A stretch of DNA of 64,000 nucleotides from NCBI RefSeq assembly GCF_005222805.1, contig NZ_STGC01000005.1:186001-250000 (forward strand), in the 5' to 3' direction. The stretch comes from Devosia sp. FKR38. Lineage in GTDB: Bacteria > Pseudomonadota > Alphaproteobacteria > Rhizobiales > Devosiaceae. Below the pieces are notes generated by a model. That model did no database searches. It was not told where the DNA came from and saw only the letters and a list, made by a program, of their open reading frames with translations. Positions 46,182-55,713 of this stretch are shown piece by piece. How positions within the stretch are numbered: position 1 is the stretch's first letter; every line of letters begins with the position of its first letter. A program made the translations under genes and the position numbers.

Positions 46182-47147
46182 GTGACCCGCCCCGCGCCAG
46201 CCGCCCCAGACCGTTCAGCCGCTCCGGCTGGTGGTCCCCTGCGCGGCATCGTGCTCAAGGTGCTCTCGGTCTGTGCCTTCGTGGTCATGGCCACCCTGCT
46301 CAAGGCGACCCAGACCATCCCAGCCGGCGAACTGGTGTTCTTCCGCTGTTTCTTCGCCATCCTGCCCGTGGTGGCCTATCTGGCCTGGACCCGGCAATTG
46401 CGCAGTGCGCTGCACACCAGCCGGCCCATGGGCCATGTGCTGCGCGCCTTTGTCGGCGTCACTTCCATGGGCATGGGTTTTTTCGCGCTGACCCGCCTGC
46501 CGCTGCCCGAAACCACCGCCATCGGCTATGCCTCGCCGCTGCTGATCGTTGTGTTCAGCGCTGTCCTGCTCAAGGAACGGGTGCATGTCTTCCGCTGGAC
46601 GGCGGTGCTGATCGGCCTATTGGGCGTTCTGATTATCCTCTGGCCGCGGCTGACGCTGTTCTCGAGCGGCGCTGCCTTGGGGGCCGATGAGGCCACCGGC
46701 GCAGCGGCCTCGCTGGGGGCTGCCGTGTTTTCGGCCTTTGCCATGATGCAGGTGCGCAAGCTGGTGCAGACCGAGCGCACCGAGGCGATCGTCATCTACT
46801 TCTTCATCTGCGCCACGGTGCTGTCGCTGTTCACCATCCCCTTCGGCTGGGTGATGCCCACGCCGCAGCAGGCGGCGCTGCTGATCGGCGCTGGCTTTGC
46901 CGGTGGCGTCGGCCAATTGCTGCTCACCTCATGCTACCGATATGCTGACATGTCGGTCATCGCGCCATTCGAATATGTGTCCCTGCTGCTCACCATCGTC
47001 ATCGGCATGGTGGTGTTTGCCGAAGTGCCCACTCTGGCCATGATCGCCGGCGCCAGCATCATCGTCGCCTCCGGCATCGCCGTGATCCTGCGCGAGCATT
47101 ACCTTGGCCTCGACCGCGTCAAGGCCCGCGAGGCCAATACGCCTTAG
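46182..47147 (+). CDS. EamA/DMT-family transporter
   Basis: A 321-residue inner-membrane protein with ten hydrophobic segments in two EamA repeats. The first repeat includes IPAGELVFFRCFFAILPV and ALTRLPLPETTAIGYASPLL, the second GGVGQLLLTSCYRYADMSVIAPFEY. Family members export or import small metabolites; the substrate is unknown. The gene is convergent with the reductase-like gene and overlaps it by 4 bases. Confidence 0.92.
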   Translation: MTRPAPAAPDRSAAPAGGPLRGIVLKVLSVCAFVVMATLLKATQTIPAGELVFFRCFFAILPVVAYLAWTRQLRSALHTSRPMGHVLRAFVGVTSMGMGFFALTRLPLPETTAIGYASPLLIVVFSAVLLKERVHVFRWTAVLIGLLGVLIILWPRLTLFSSGAALGADEATGAAASLGAAVFSAFAMMQVRKLVQTERTEAIVIYFFICATVLSLFTIPFGWVMPTPQQAALLIGAGFAGGVGQLLLTSCYRYADMSVIAPFEYVSLLLTIVIGMVVFAEVPTLAMIAGASIIVASGIAVILREHYLGLDRVKAREANTP

Positions 47148-47680
47148 CGCTTCACCCGATAGGTCGATTGCACGAGCCCTGAATCAAAAGCCTTGCTGTG
47201 CAGGTGTTCGAGCGCCACGTCCGCATCCAGTGCACCGAACAGGGATATGCCTTCCCCGATCAGCACCGGAATGCGGCTGATCACCAGATCCTCGATCAGC
47301 CCGGCGCGCAGGAAGGACTGGATGACATTGCCGCCATCGACATAGACGCGGGTCCAGCCCCGACCCGCAAAACGGTCCATCGCCACCGCTGGACTCGCCT
47401 GCATGATCTCAACCTTGTCGGCCAACTCGGCGGGCACATCTGTCTGCGCAAGTGAGCGGCTCAGCACCACCACCGGCTTGTCATAGGGCCAGGGCCGCAT
47501 GTCCTTGATCGTCGCATAGGTGCCGCGCCCCATGACCACGGCGTCCACCCCCGCCATATGGGCGGCAAAGCCATGGTCCTCGCCCTGTGTGGGATAGTCA
47601 GTGAGCCAGGCGATATCGTGGTTCCGCCGGGCAATGAAGCCGTCAAGGCTGGTGCCGATGAATACATGGCCTGTGGTCAT
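47144..47680 (-). CDS. dihydrofolate-reductase-like protein (RibD C-terminal type)
   Basis: A 178-residue protein with the Rossmann-like DHFR/RibD fold. VFIGTSLDGFIARRNHDIAWL at the start (in two parts), VVMGRGTYATIKD near residue 48 and VYVDGGNVIQSFLRAGLIEDL near 110 mark the NADPH site and the family. It is likely a reductase, but not the housekeeping folate enzyme. The reaction is unknown. Confidence 0.9.
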   Translation of the reverse strand: MTTGHVFIGTSLDGFIARRNHDIAWLTDYPTQGEDHGFAAHMAGVDAVVMGRGTYATIKDMRPWPYDKPVVVLSRSLAQTDVPAELADKVEIMQASPAVAMDRFAGRGWTRVYVDGGNVIQSFLRAGLIEDLVISRIPVLIGEGISLFGALDADVALEHLHSKAFDSGLVQSTYRVKR

Positions 47681-47743
47681 GCTGTGTCTCCGCTTGTCCC
47701 GCGGCGACCACTAGAGCCTGTGTGCGTCAGCCTCTGGCAGCAG

Positions 47744-49174
47744 CTAGCCAGCCGCCGCCATGTCCGTCCAGCCCTGGCGCTTGCGATAGATCGTCGAGGG
47801 GCTGATTTCGAGCGCCGCCGCGGCGAGCGACACATTGCCGCCAAAGCAGGCAATAGCATCCTCGATGATGCGCTGTTCCTGCTGCCACATTGGCAGGATT
47901 GCCGGTCGGCGATTGCCGCGGGGCTCGGGCTCGCTGGAGCGCAGACTGTCCTTGGCCTCGATATCGGCCTTGGCCAGCATGTCGGCAGTGATGTCTCCGC
48001 CATCGAACATTACCACCAGGCGCCGCACCAGGTTCTGCAGCTGGCGCACATTGCCCGGCCATTCGCCGGCCGCCAGCAGGGCCGCCACGTCGGGCGCAAA
48101 GCCGCCGAAACGCTTGTTTTCCTCGCTGGCATAATGCGCCAGGAAATGCCGGGCCAGCGGCATGATATCGGTCGGCCGCTGCCGCAGCGGCGGCAAATGG
48201 ATGGGCAGCACATGCAGGCGATAGAACAGGTCTTCGCGGAATTTCTTCTCGGCAATCAGCTGCATGGGGTTGCGATTGGTGGCGCAGATCACCCGCACAT
48301 CGACGCGGCGCACGCCGGCCTCGCCGACGCGGCTGAGCATGCCGGTCTGCAGGAATCGCAGCAATTTGGACTGCAGCGACAGATCCATCTCGCCGATCTC
48401 GTCGAGGAAGAGCGTGCCGCCATCGGCCAGTTCGGCGGCGCCCTTGCGGTCCTCATGCGCACCGGTGAAGGCGCCACGCGCCACACCGAACAATTCGCTC
48501 TCCATCAGGTCGCGCGGAATGGCGGCGCAATTGATCGCCACCAGTCGCTTGCCGGCGCGATGGCCCTTGTTGTGCAGCGCTTCGGCACAGACTTCCTTGC
48601 CGGTGCCGCTTTCCCCGGTGATGAACACCGGCGCCGACGAGGCGGCAATGCGACCGATCTGCTCATAGACGAATTGCATGGCGCTCGAGGCGCCGATAAA
48701 GCCGGCGAAATCGCTGATCCCAGCATCATTGCGACATTCAATGCCCAGCGACCGGCCCTTTCCATGGCGCAGCGCCAACTCGTTGATCCGGGCGGCCATG
48801 GCCGGTCCGTTGATCGGCTTGGCGACATAATCATGAGCGCCGGCGCGCATGGCCCCGACAGCGGCTGAGACCGAACTGCCCGTGGCCACGGCCACCACCA
48901 AGGCGCCGCTGGCCAGCCGCACCAGCCGCGCGACGGCATCGTCGCTGTGGTCGGCCAGATCGCGCAGGCTGCCCAGATCGGCCAGGATAATGTCAAAGGC
49001 ATGGTCGCGCAGCAGGTCGGCGGCGGGGCGACCGCCCGGAACGATGCTGATCTGGGTCAATTGGTCCAGGCTCTGCGAGAGCGCATCGGCCACCAGGCGC
49101 GCATGATCCTGATCCTGGTCGATCAGCATCAGCTGTCCACTGGAGGCGCCATTGCTCAAATTCTGCATTGCCAT
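47744..49174 (-). CDS. sigma-54-dependent response regulator (NtrC family)
   Basis: A 476-residue transcription activator. The receiver domain (1-115) has the acidic pair in LIDQDQD, the phosphorylated Asp in IILADLGSL and Lys in VAKPING. The AAA+ domain has Walker A GESGTGKE near residue 165, the sigma-54-contact loop GAFTGA near 215 and [12 protein letters not shown] near 233. A Fis-type helix-turn-helix closes the protein ([22 protein letters not shown]). ATG at 49174 is preferred to a GTG six codons upstream. No sensor kinase is adjacent. Confidence 0.94.
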   Translation of the reverse strand: MAMQNLSNGASSGQLMLIDQDQDHARLVADALSQSLDQLTQISIVPGGRPAADLLRDHAFDIILADLGSLRDLADHSDDAVARLVRLASGALVVAVATGSSVSAAVGAMRAGAHDYVAKPINGPAMAARINELALRHGKGRSLGIECRNDAGISDFAGFIGASSAMQFVYEQIGRIAASSAPVFITGESGTGKEVCAEALHNKGHRAGKRLVAINCAAIPRDLMESELFGVARGAFTGAHEDRKGAAELADGGTLFLDEIGEMDLSLQSKLLRFLQTGMLSRVGEAGVRRVDVRVICATNRNPMQLIAEKKFREDLFYRLHVLPIHLPPLRQRPTDIMPLARHFLAHYASEENKRFGGFAPDVAALLAAGEWPGNVRQLQNLVRRLVVMFDGGDITADMLAKADIEAKDSLRSSEPEPRGNRRPAILPMWQQEQRIIEDAIACFGGNVSLAAAALEISPSTIYRKRQGWTDMAAAG

Positions 49175-49289
49175 ACGGCTCGGCCCTCGCACTGCTTAGT
49201 CACAAAATCCTGTCACCCCAGGCGCTTCCGTCTGGGGATTCTGGACGATTGCAATTGTTGGGCAACAGGGTAAATTTTCCGTTCAACAG

Positions 49290-49302
49290 TTCGCATTACG
49301 AA
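49290..49302. promoter_or_regulatory. possible operator before the ROK regulator
   Basis: TTCG-CATTA-CGAA is a short inverted repeat in an AT-rich tract 53 bases upstream of the ROK-family gene. It has the general shape of NagC/Mlc-type sites, which are AT-rich with TTCG/CGAA arms. Autoregulation is inferred. Confidence 0.3.
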
Positions 49303-49354
49303 ATTTTGATCTCAGTCTTGCTAGCCGTGCCCGAGCTCAGTTAAGTTATTGCCC

Positions 49355-50560
49355 ATGCGAAAAAAAACTGTAACCGAGAGAATGCAGGTCATGGTTCGTG
49401 GCGTGGCCCAGTCAGGCGTTCGCCTGGCCAATGAGCGCACCGTCCTCGGCCTGATCGCCATTGGTCCCGGCAGCTCCAACGCGGATGTGGCCCGCCTGTC
49501 CGGGTTGGGCGCGCAGACCACCTCACGCATCATCTCTGAACTGGAAGAACGCGGGCTGATTCTGCGCGGACAAGTTCTGCGCGGGCGCCGCGGCCAACCG
49601 GCCACACCTCTTTTTATCAATCCCAACGGCGCTTTCTGCATCGGCGTCGAGATCGGCTGGCGCCATTTCGAGGTGGTGCTGATCGACATGGCCGGCGTAT
49701 CGGCCCGGCCGGTGCGCTACTATTACGACTGGCCCGACGCCACCACGCTGCTGCAGCGGGTCGCCGAGGAGGTCGTTCGCCTGCGTGATTCGCTGACCAA
49801 TCAGCAGCGTGCGCACCTGGTCGGCGTCGGACTGGCAACGCCCACCGACATTGAAAAGCATGTGGAACTGACCGGTGCGCCCCCCGAGCAGGCGACCCTT
49901 TGGCGCGATACCAATATTGCGGCCAAGTTGGCAGCCGCAACCGGGCTCGAGGTCGAATGGCACAATGATGGCCATGCAGCCACCTGGGCCGAACTGATCG
50001 CCCAGGCGCATCCGCGCATGCGCAACTTTGCCTATTTCCAACTGGGCTCCGCCGTCGGCGGCGGCCTGGTGATCGACGGCGGTTTCGGCGAGGGCGGCTG
50101 CCGGCCGGCAGAGCTGGGATCGATCATGATCTGCGACGGCCTATCCGCACCCACCTTCATCCACTTCCTTGCGGCGCTGGATTCCCTGAGCACGGCTGTT
50201 GTGGCTGCTGGCGGCAAGCGTCCGAGCGGGGACCCCCAGACCTGGGACTGGGACGGACTGGAATCGGTGGTCGAACCCTGGAGCGACAAGGCCGGCGAGG
50301 CCCTGGCGCGCGGCATCCAGGGCATTCGCGCGACAATCGAGATTGAGGCCGCCGTCATCGATGGTCCCATGCCCGATCACCTGCTTGAGCGGGTCATTGC
50401 GCGCACGAACCACCACCTGACGCGCATACCGGTCTTCTCCCATCAGCACCCGCCGGCTGTCCGTGGTCGTGCTGGTGGCTCGGGTGCTGCGGTCGGCGCT
50501 GCGCAACTGCTGATGTTTGATCGCTTTTTCTCCCGCGCCTGGAACCTGATGGCCACCTGA
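49355..50560 (+). CDS. ROK-family transcriptional regulator
   Basis: A 401-residue protein with an N-terminal winged helix (NERTVLGLIAIGPGSSNADVARLSGLGAQTTSRII in two helices) and a ROK sugar-kinase-like domain from about residue 90 (FCIGVEIGWRHFEVVLIDMAG). NagC/XylR/Mlc relatives bind sugars or sugar phosphates. The segment around DNDGHAA-type motif reads WHNDGHAATWAE, and the Cys cluster of the ROK zinc motif (CxCxxxGCxE) is reduced to GGCRPAELG, so zinc binding is probably lost. ATG at 49355 is preferred over a TTG two codons before. Confidence 0.88.
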   Translation: MRKKTVTERMQVMVRGVAQSGVRLANERTVLGLIAIGPGSSNADVARLSGLGAQTTSRIISELEERGLILRGQVLRGRRGQPATPLFINPNGAFCIGVEIGWRHFEVVLIDMAGVSARPVRYYYDWPDATTLLQRVAEEVVRLRDSLTNQQRAHLVGVGLATPTDIEKHVELTGAPPEQATLWRDTNIAAKLAAATGLEVEWHNDGHAATWAELIAQAHPRMRNFAYFQLGSAVGGGLVIDGGFGEGGCRPAELGSIMICDGLSAPTFIHFLAALDSLSTAVVAAGGKRPSGDPQTWDWDGLESVVEPWSDKAGEALARGIQGIRATIEIEAAVIDGPMPDHLLERVIARTNHHLTRIPVFSHQHPPAVRGRAGGSGAAVGAAQLLMFDRFFSRAWNLMAT

Positions 50561-50616
50561 GCCCACGCAATTAGGCTTGGAAGACGGTTGCCGCGCCTTT
50601 TGCCGGGCCCCCTGCA

Positions 50617-51924
50617 ATGCTAAGAGGAGATGCCGAATCCCGGCATCAACAAGGGGCCTCAGGTTTGTCCGTGCAGGCATTGGTCTACACGTTAATCGCC
50701 CTTGCGGCGGCCGGCGCCGGCGCCACCGCCTATTTCGGGCTGACCTTCACCCCCGCCGAGGCCATCCTCGTAGCGATTGTGTTCGGCTGCGTCAGCGTCG
50801 TGATGATGGAGCGCAAGCTGCGCCAGCGTGCCGAGAACCGGCTGGAAAAGGCCATTGAGGACCTCTCCCGCCTCCTGGCCACCGATGCCCAGGCCGGCGC
50901 CGTGCTGGGCCAGCGCATCAATGCCATGGCGGACATCAATGCCGGTAGCCGCCTCGAGGGCGTTGAGGCCGATATCTCGGTGCTGGGTACTGTAATTCGC
51001 CAGGTGGCCGAAGCCGTTGCCGAGATGGAAGATCGCGTGACCAAGTCCAGGCCGGAGCCGCGCGACCGCATGATCGCTGCGCCCACCCCGGCGCCGGTTG
51101 TGCGCACCGACAGCGCCCAGCGCGAGCCCGAGCCCGTCATTCCGCTGCAGACCCTGCGCCAGGCCCTGGCCGAAGACCGCCTGATCTTTCATGTCCAGCC
51201 CGTGGTGACACTGCCGCAGCGTCGGCCGCAGGGCTATGATCTGGTGCCCCGCCTGATGCTGCAGGACGGCGAAATGGCTGATCGCGCTGACTTTTTGCCG
51301 CGCCGCGGCGGCGAGGACGTGCTGCGCACCATCGATGGCGTCGCACTGGTCGAGGCTGTCACCATCGTCCGCCGCGCCAGCGCCAATGGCCAGCCGGTCA
51401 AGCTCTATGTGCCGCTGTCGCGCGCGACGCTGGCCGATTCCATGTCGGCCGAACAGCTGATTGCCTCCATGGAAGCCAACCGCGCCTTTGCCGCTGGACT
51501 GATCTTTGCCATCAGCCAGGCCGACTGGCAGAGCCTGAGCACCGGTGAGCGGGCCGTGGTCGACGCCGTCGCCAAAAAGGGGGCCGGATTCTCCCTGACC
51601 AATGTCAAATCACTGCGGGTGGATGTCGCCGAGATGGCAGCGCAGAATGTGCGGTCGCTGCGCATTGATGCTGCCCGGTTTATCGAGGAACCCGAGGTCT
51701 TCACCGACTTCCATGCCTCCGATATTGCCAATTATCTCAATAGGTTCGAGGTGGCGCTAATGGCCACCGGCATTACCAATGAGCGCCAGATCGTCGAGCT
51801 GATCGAGGATGGCATTGCCCTGGTGCAGGGGCCCCATATTGCCGCGCCCGGCCCGGTGCGGCCCGACCTGATGGTTGAGCGCCCGCGCGCCGCCGTGACC
51901 CCGCTGCGCCGCGCAGAGTCCTGA
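50617..51924 (+). CDS. TipF-like membrane protein with degenerate EAL domain
   Basis: A 435-residue protein with two N-terminal hydrophobic helices (from about residue 20), a coiled coil (RKLRQRAENRLEKAIEDLSRLL and on) and a C-terminal EAL domain from about residue 175. This is the layout of TipF, the c-di-GMP receptor for flagellar placement in Caulobacter. The EAL signature is GYDLVPRLM, and the metal/catalytic motifs NLS, E-x-T-E and DD-x-x-x-G are replaced by PLS, AISQ and TNVKSL. It is therefore not an active phosphodiesterase. Start ATG at 50617 is followed by possible later starts near codon 17. Confidence 0.82.
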   Translation: MLRGDAESRHQQGASGLSVQALVYTLIALAAAGAGATAYFGLTFTPAEAILVAIVFGCVSVVMMERKLRQRAENRLEKAIEDLSRLLATDAQAGAVLGQRINAMADINAGSRLEGVEADISVLGTVIRQVAEAVAEMEDRVTKSRPEPRDRMIAAPTPAPVVRTDSAQREPEPVIPLQTLRQALAEDRLIFHVQPVVTLPQRRPQGYDLVPRLMLQDGEMADRADFLPRRGGEDVLRTIDGVALVEAVTIVRRASANGQPVKLYVPLSRATLADSMSAEQLIASMEANRAFAAGLIFAISQADWQSLSTGERAVVDAVAKKGAGFSLTNVKSLRVDVAEMAAQNVRSLRIDAARFIEEPEVFTDFHASDIANYLNRFEVALMATGITNERQIVELIEDGIALVQGPHIAAPGPVRPDLMVERPRAAVTPLRRAES

Positions 51925-51930
51925 TTTTCC

Positions 51931-52419
51931 ATGCAGATTATTATCCTGACCGGCCCGATCAATGCCGGCAAGACCACGACGGGCCGCGCTTTAGCGCGAC
52001 TCGTGGCCGATGCCAGCTTTGTCGATGGCGATGACCACGACGCGCCCGATGATGCGCCGCTTGCGGTGCGCATAAGCGCCTCAATGGCGCACATAGAGAC
52101 ACACATAATCGCCGCACAAGGCGCCGCACTTATTGTCGCCGTGCCCCTGCGCGAGGAGGATTACCGGCGTTTGCGGGATACCGCGCTGAGCGTGGGCGCA
52201 GAACTGCGCGTTGTGACGCTCAACCCGCCGTCTGAGATCGCCTTCACCAATCGCGGTGGCCGGCAATTGTCGCCCGACGAGATCGCCCGCGCCCAGGAGA
52301 TGTATCAAGAGGGCTATGCCAGCCGCCCGTTCAGCGCGCTTGTGGTGACCGACATGCCCGGGCCCGAGGCGACGGCGCGCGCCATCGCCCGGGATTTGCA
52401 ACTCACCCTGCGTGCATGA
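51931..52419 (+). CDS. small P-loop NTPase/kinase-like protein
   Basis: A 162-residue protein with Walker A GPINAGKTTTGRALA at residues 8-22 and a VDGDDHD segment near 31, a layout like shikimate, gluconate or adenylylsulfate kinases. A basic lid-like stretch (PLREEDYRRLRD) follows. No specific family motif is strong enough to name a substrate. It starts 6 bases after the TipF-like gene. Confidence 0.7.
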   Translation: MQIIILTGPINAGKTTTGRALARLVADASFVDGDDHDAPDDAPLAVRISASMAHIETHIIAAQGAALIVAVPLREEDYRRLRDTALSVGAELRVVTLNPPSEIAFTNRGGRQLSPDEIARAQEMYQEGYASRPFSALVVTDMPGPEATARAIARDLQLTLRA

Positions 52420-52502
52420 TAGCCATCCGCCGGTCGTTTATGCTTGATCCTCAAGGGCAAGCTGACCCATAGAACTGCATCCTGTTCGCATCGGAAGTCG
52501 CG

Positions 52503-53369
52503 ATGACCAGCTCCCTGCCTTCGATCTCCGGCCTTGCCGATCTTGCCGGCCGCTATGATGCCGTGCTGAGCGATGTCTGGGGTGTGGTGCACAATGGCGT
52601 GGCGGCCTTTCCCAGCGCCGTGGAAGCCCTGGTCAATTATCGCCGGGCCGGGGGCAGGGTGGTGTTCATCACCAATGCCCCGCGCCCCTCGGCGCCGCTG
52701 ATCGAGATGCTCGACCGGCTGGGCGTGACGCGCGAAGCCTATGACGCCATCGTCTCCTCGGGCGATGCCACACGGGTGATGATCGCCAAATACAGCGGCC
52801 GCGGCATCCACCACGTCGGTCCGCCCACCGAGGACGATGCGCTCTATGAGGGCCTCAACGTCACCCGCACCAGCGCCGAGACCGCCGATGCCGTGGTGGT
52901 GACCGACCTCGATACCGATGACGATACCCCCGAGATGTACCGCGAGCGTGCCCGGCTCTGGCTGGCGCGCAAGCTGCCCATGATCTGCGCCAATCCCGAC
53001 CGGGTGGTCGAGCATGGTGACAAGATCATCTATTGCGGCGGTGCGCTGGGCGATCTCTATGCCGCCATGGGCGGCATGGTGCTGATGGCCGGCAAGCCCT
53101 ATCAGCCCATTTATGAGGAAGCGTTCCGCCTGGCCGAAGTGGCCGCCGGACGGCCGCTGGACAAATCCCGCGTGCTGGCCATCGGCGACAGCGTGCGCAC
53201 CGACGCGACCGGCGCGGCGCAGTTCGGCCTCGACCTGCTGTTCGTCACCGGCTCGATCCATGCGGCCGAACTCGATGCCTTCGGCAAGCCCGACCCGCAG
53301 GCCATTGCTGACCTCGTGGCGCCCAGCCGCGCCCACATGGCCGGTTTCCTGCCGCGCCTGTCCTGGTAG
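52503..53369 (+). CDS. HAD-superfamily hydrolase (TIGR01459 type)
   Basis: A 288-residue phosphatase-like enzyme of the NagD branch. Its nucleophile motif is LSDVWGVVHNG near residue 22 (DxWG form), with the Ser/Thr motif in VVFITNAPRP near 55, and the acidic motif in VLAIGDSVRTDATGA near 225. This subgroup regularly precedes ribF in alphaproteobacteria, as here (7-base gap), and could act on a flavin-related or sugar phosphate; the substrate is unproven. Confidence 0.9.
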   Translation: MTSSLPSISGLADLAGRYDAVLSDVWGVVHNGVAAFPSAVEALVNYRRAGGRVVFITNAPRPSAPLIEMLDRLGVTREAYDAIVSSGDATRVMIAKYSGRGIHHVGPPTEDDALYEGLNVTRTSAETADAVVVTDLDTDDDTPEMYRERARLWLARKLPMICANPDRVVEHGDKIIYCGGALGDLYAAMGGMVLMAGKPYQPIYEEAFRLAEVAAGRPLDKSRVLAIGDSVRTDATGAAQFGLDLLFVTGSIHAAELDAFGKPDPQAIADLVAPSRAHMAGFLPRLSW

Positions 53370-53376
53370 GGTCCCG

Positions 53377-54354
53377 ATGACGGCTTTTCTGCGCCTCAAC
53401 AATCTCGATGCCGTGCCGGAGACGCTGCGCGGCGCTTTTGTCGCCATCGGCAATTTCGACGGGCTGCATCGCGGCCACCAGACGGTGCTGAGCACGCTAA
53501 AGGCGCGCGCCGCTGCCGCTGGCCGCCCGGCTGTGCTGCTGACCTTTGAGCCGCATCCGCGCGATGTGTTCGCCCCGGCCCCCTTCATGTTCCGCCTGAC
53601 CGATGGCGATGCCAAGGCGCGCCTGGCCGAAGCGCTGGGGCTCGACGCCATTGTCATCCTGCCGTTCGACCGGGACTTTTCCCAGATCGAGGCCGAGGAT
53701 TTCGTTGCGCGCTTTCTGGTGAGCGCGCTCGGCGTCACCGGCGTCATCGTCGGCGCCGATTTCCACTTTGGCCGCCAGCGTCGCGGCACCCCGACCTTCC
53801 TCAAGGCGGCCGGTGCGGCGCAGGGCTTTGCCGTCGAAACGCTCGACCTGATGGATGAAGGCGAGGAGGTGATTTCCTCCTCCCGTATCCGCGCGGCGCT
53901 GTCAGAAGGCGCGGTGAGCGCCGCCAATCGCCTCTTGGGCTATCACTGGTTCTTCGACGGTTGCGTGGTCAAGGGCGACCAGCGCGGCCGTGAACTGGGC
54001 TATCCGACGGCCAACACCATGACCCATGCCAATTTCCAGCTGGCCCAGGGCGTTTATGCCGTGCGCGCCCGCCTGGGCAGCCGCTTACTTGATGGCGTGG
54101 CAGCCTTTGGCAAGCCGATGTTCAACAACCAGCGCCCGCCCTTTGAGACGCATCTGTTTGATTTTGACGAAGACATTTATGGCCAGACCATCACGGTGGC
54201 GCTGATCGCCCATATCCGCGGCCAGGAAGTGTTTTCCGGCCTCGATGAGCTGATCGCCGCCATGGACCGCGACAGCCGCAAGGCCCGCGATGCCCTCGCC
54301 GCCGCACGTCCCTTGAGCCCGCTCGACGCGCGGCTGGGGTTTGTGGCGGGTTAG
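53377..54354 (+). CDS. ribF: bifunctional riboflavin kinase / FAD synthetase
   Basis: A 325-residue enzyme that turns riboflavin into FMN and then FAD. The N-terminal nucleotidyltransferase has AIGNFDGLHRGHQ near residue 25 and VISSSRIRAALSEG near 165; the C-terminal kinase has GRELGYPTANTM near 205 and the PFETHLFDFDEDIYG block. ATG 53377 sits 7 bases after the HAD gene; the longer open frame upstream is in a different frame from that gene and not coding. ileS would normally follow directly but an opposed LuxR-type gene intervenes. Confidence 0.96.
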   Translation: MTAFLRLNNLDAVPETLRGAFVAIGNFDGLHRGHQTVLSTLKARAAAAGRPAVLLTFEPHPRDVFAPAPFMFRLTDGDAKARLAEALGLDAIVILPFDRDFSQIEAEDFVARFLVSALGVTGVIVGADFHFGRQRRGTPTFLKAAGAAQGFAVETLDLMDEGEEVISSSRIRAALSEGAVSAANRLLGYHWFFDGCVVKGDQRGRELGYPTANTMTHANFQLAQGVYAVRARLGSRLLDGVAAFGKPMFNNQRPPFETHLFDFDEDIYGQTITVALIAHIRGQEVFSGLDELIAAMDRDSRKARDALAAARPLSPLDARLGFVAG

Positions 54355-54426
54355 GGCCCCGCCGCCGAGGCTCCGCAGCGACGAAACGGGTCCCTCACCT
54401 TTGAGCGGGCGGTTTGGACAGGGCGA

Positions 54427-55509
54427 TCACTCGTCCATCAGCAGGCGCACGAGCTCGGATTGCCGGCGGACGCCCGTCTTGTCGAAAATGCTGGTGAGCT
54501 GGCTGCGCACGGTCGCCACCGAGATGCCCCGGTTGGAGGCCGCAGATTTGCGGCCGCCACCGCGCACGATCTCCCAGGCCAGGCGCGCTTCGGCGGGCGT
54601 CAGCCCATAGCGCAGGCGCATGCGCTCGGTGGCCTGCACCATGCGCAGGTCGGGGTCGGTGACAAAGATGATGGCCAGTTGCTGGGTGAAGCCGGGCCAC
54701 CAATTGCGGGTGGGAAAGGGCAGGCATTGCACGGTCAAGGGGCTGCGCCCGGCACTGCGGGAGATTTGCAGGGCGCCTTCGTCCCGCACGGCCAAGCCGC
54801 GTACGCTCTGGGCCACCAGGCGGTTGAGCGCCGCCGTCTCCTCAACGGTGTTGCAGCGCAGCTGGCCCTGGCGCAGCGTCAACCCGTCGCCATCGGACAG
54901 CATCTGCTCGGCCAGGCCATTGGCAGTGCGGATATCGCCATTGGCCCCGACCAGCAGCGCCCCGCGATCGAGATATTCGAGCGCCGCAAAGGCGCCCATG
55001 CCCAGCGACTGGGTCTCGTGCAGCAGCTGGTTGAGCTGGAAGGCGCGCACCAGATGCGGCGTGATGGCGGAGAAGAGCTTGAGCCCCTCGCCGTCATAGT
55101 CCTTCTTGCCCGACACCATGATGGTTGCGCGCCAGCCCTGTGAGGTGGCCAGGTTCAACGCCATGCCATGCAGATAGCCCTGCGGCAGGCACCACTCATT
55201 GTAGAACTCGCTGGCGCGGAAACGGTTGGAATCCACCATCATGGCGTCGGTGACTGCGCGGCCCACCGGCGTGCGGTGCAGCGCCAACTGCATGGCATTG
55301 CCGCTGTGGTAGTGCTCGGCATAGGAGCGGACATAGTCCGGATCGGTGCGGGCACTGACCAGCATGGGCACCAGCGCCGCCGTCTGCCCGCCCATGGTGG
55401 CATCAATACTGCCCGTCAGGTCGGCCAAAGCGGTCAGTGCAGTCTGCCAATATTCGGGCCGTGCGCCCGCTTCATAGATGTCTTCGATCAAGCCGAGTAT
55501 CGCGTCCAC
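54427..55509 (-). CDS. LuxR-type helix-turn-helix regulator
   Basis: A 360-residue regulator. The C-terminal 65 residues are a LuxR-type DNA-binding domain ([23 protein letters not shown] then [19 protein letters not shown]). The N-terminal 290 residues are an uncharacterised sensor region found in related alphaproteobacterial regulators, without receiver or PAS signature that I can see. The start is a GTG at 55509. It is on the opposite strand between ribF and ileS, where other genomes have no gene, so it was probably inserted there. Confidence 0.88.
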   Translation of the reverse strand: MDAILGLIEDIYEAGARPEYWQTALTALADLTGSIDATMGGQTAALVPMLVSARTDPDYVRSYAEHYHSGNAMQLALHRTPVGRAVTDAMMVDSNRFRASEFYNEWCLPQGYLHGMALNLATSQGWRATIMVSGKKDYDGEGLKLFSAITPHLVRAFQLNQLLHETQSLGMGAFAALEYLDRGALLVGANGDIRTANGLAEQMLSDGDGLTLRQGQLRCNTVEETAALNRLVAQSVRGLAVRDEGALQISRSAGRSPLTVQCLPFPTRNWWPGFTQQLAIIFVTDPDLRMVQATERMRLRYGLTPAEARLAWEIVRGGGRKSAASNRGISVATVRSQLTSIFDKTGVRRQSELVRLLMDE

Positions 55510-55713
55510 GATGATCTCACTGGTTGGTCAACAGCAGTCCACACGCAAATGCGACGCTATGCAAGTCTATCTTTAACCAGCACTTTTCCGTCTCCAGATG
55601 ATCCACGTCGCAGCACATCGGGCGCGGCGACGCCGCCACGGGCTAAAACACTTTGCCCCCAGGGCTGGGCCTTGCTAAAAGGCGGCCCAAACTCCCACAA
55701 GATTGCCGATCCC

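Noticed and set aside
55168..55713. N-terminal extension of IleS across the LuxR-type gene
   Set aside because: The added residues do not resemble IleS and are antisense to the regulator; ATG 55714 matches the family N-terminus.
55510..55713. T-box riboswitch before ileS
   Set aside because: I could not find the conserved T-box sequence or a specifier stem-loop with terminator in this gap, and T-boxes are rare in alphaproteobacteria.
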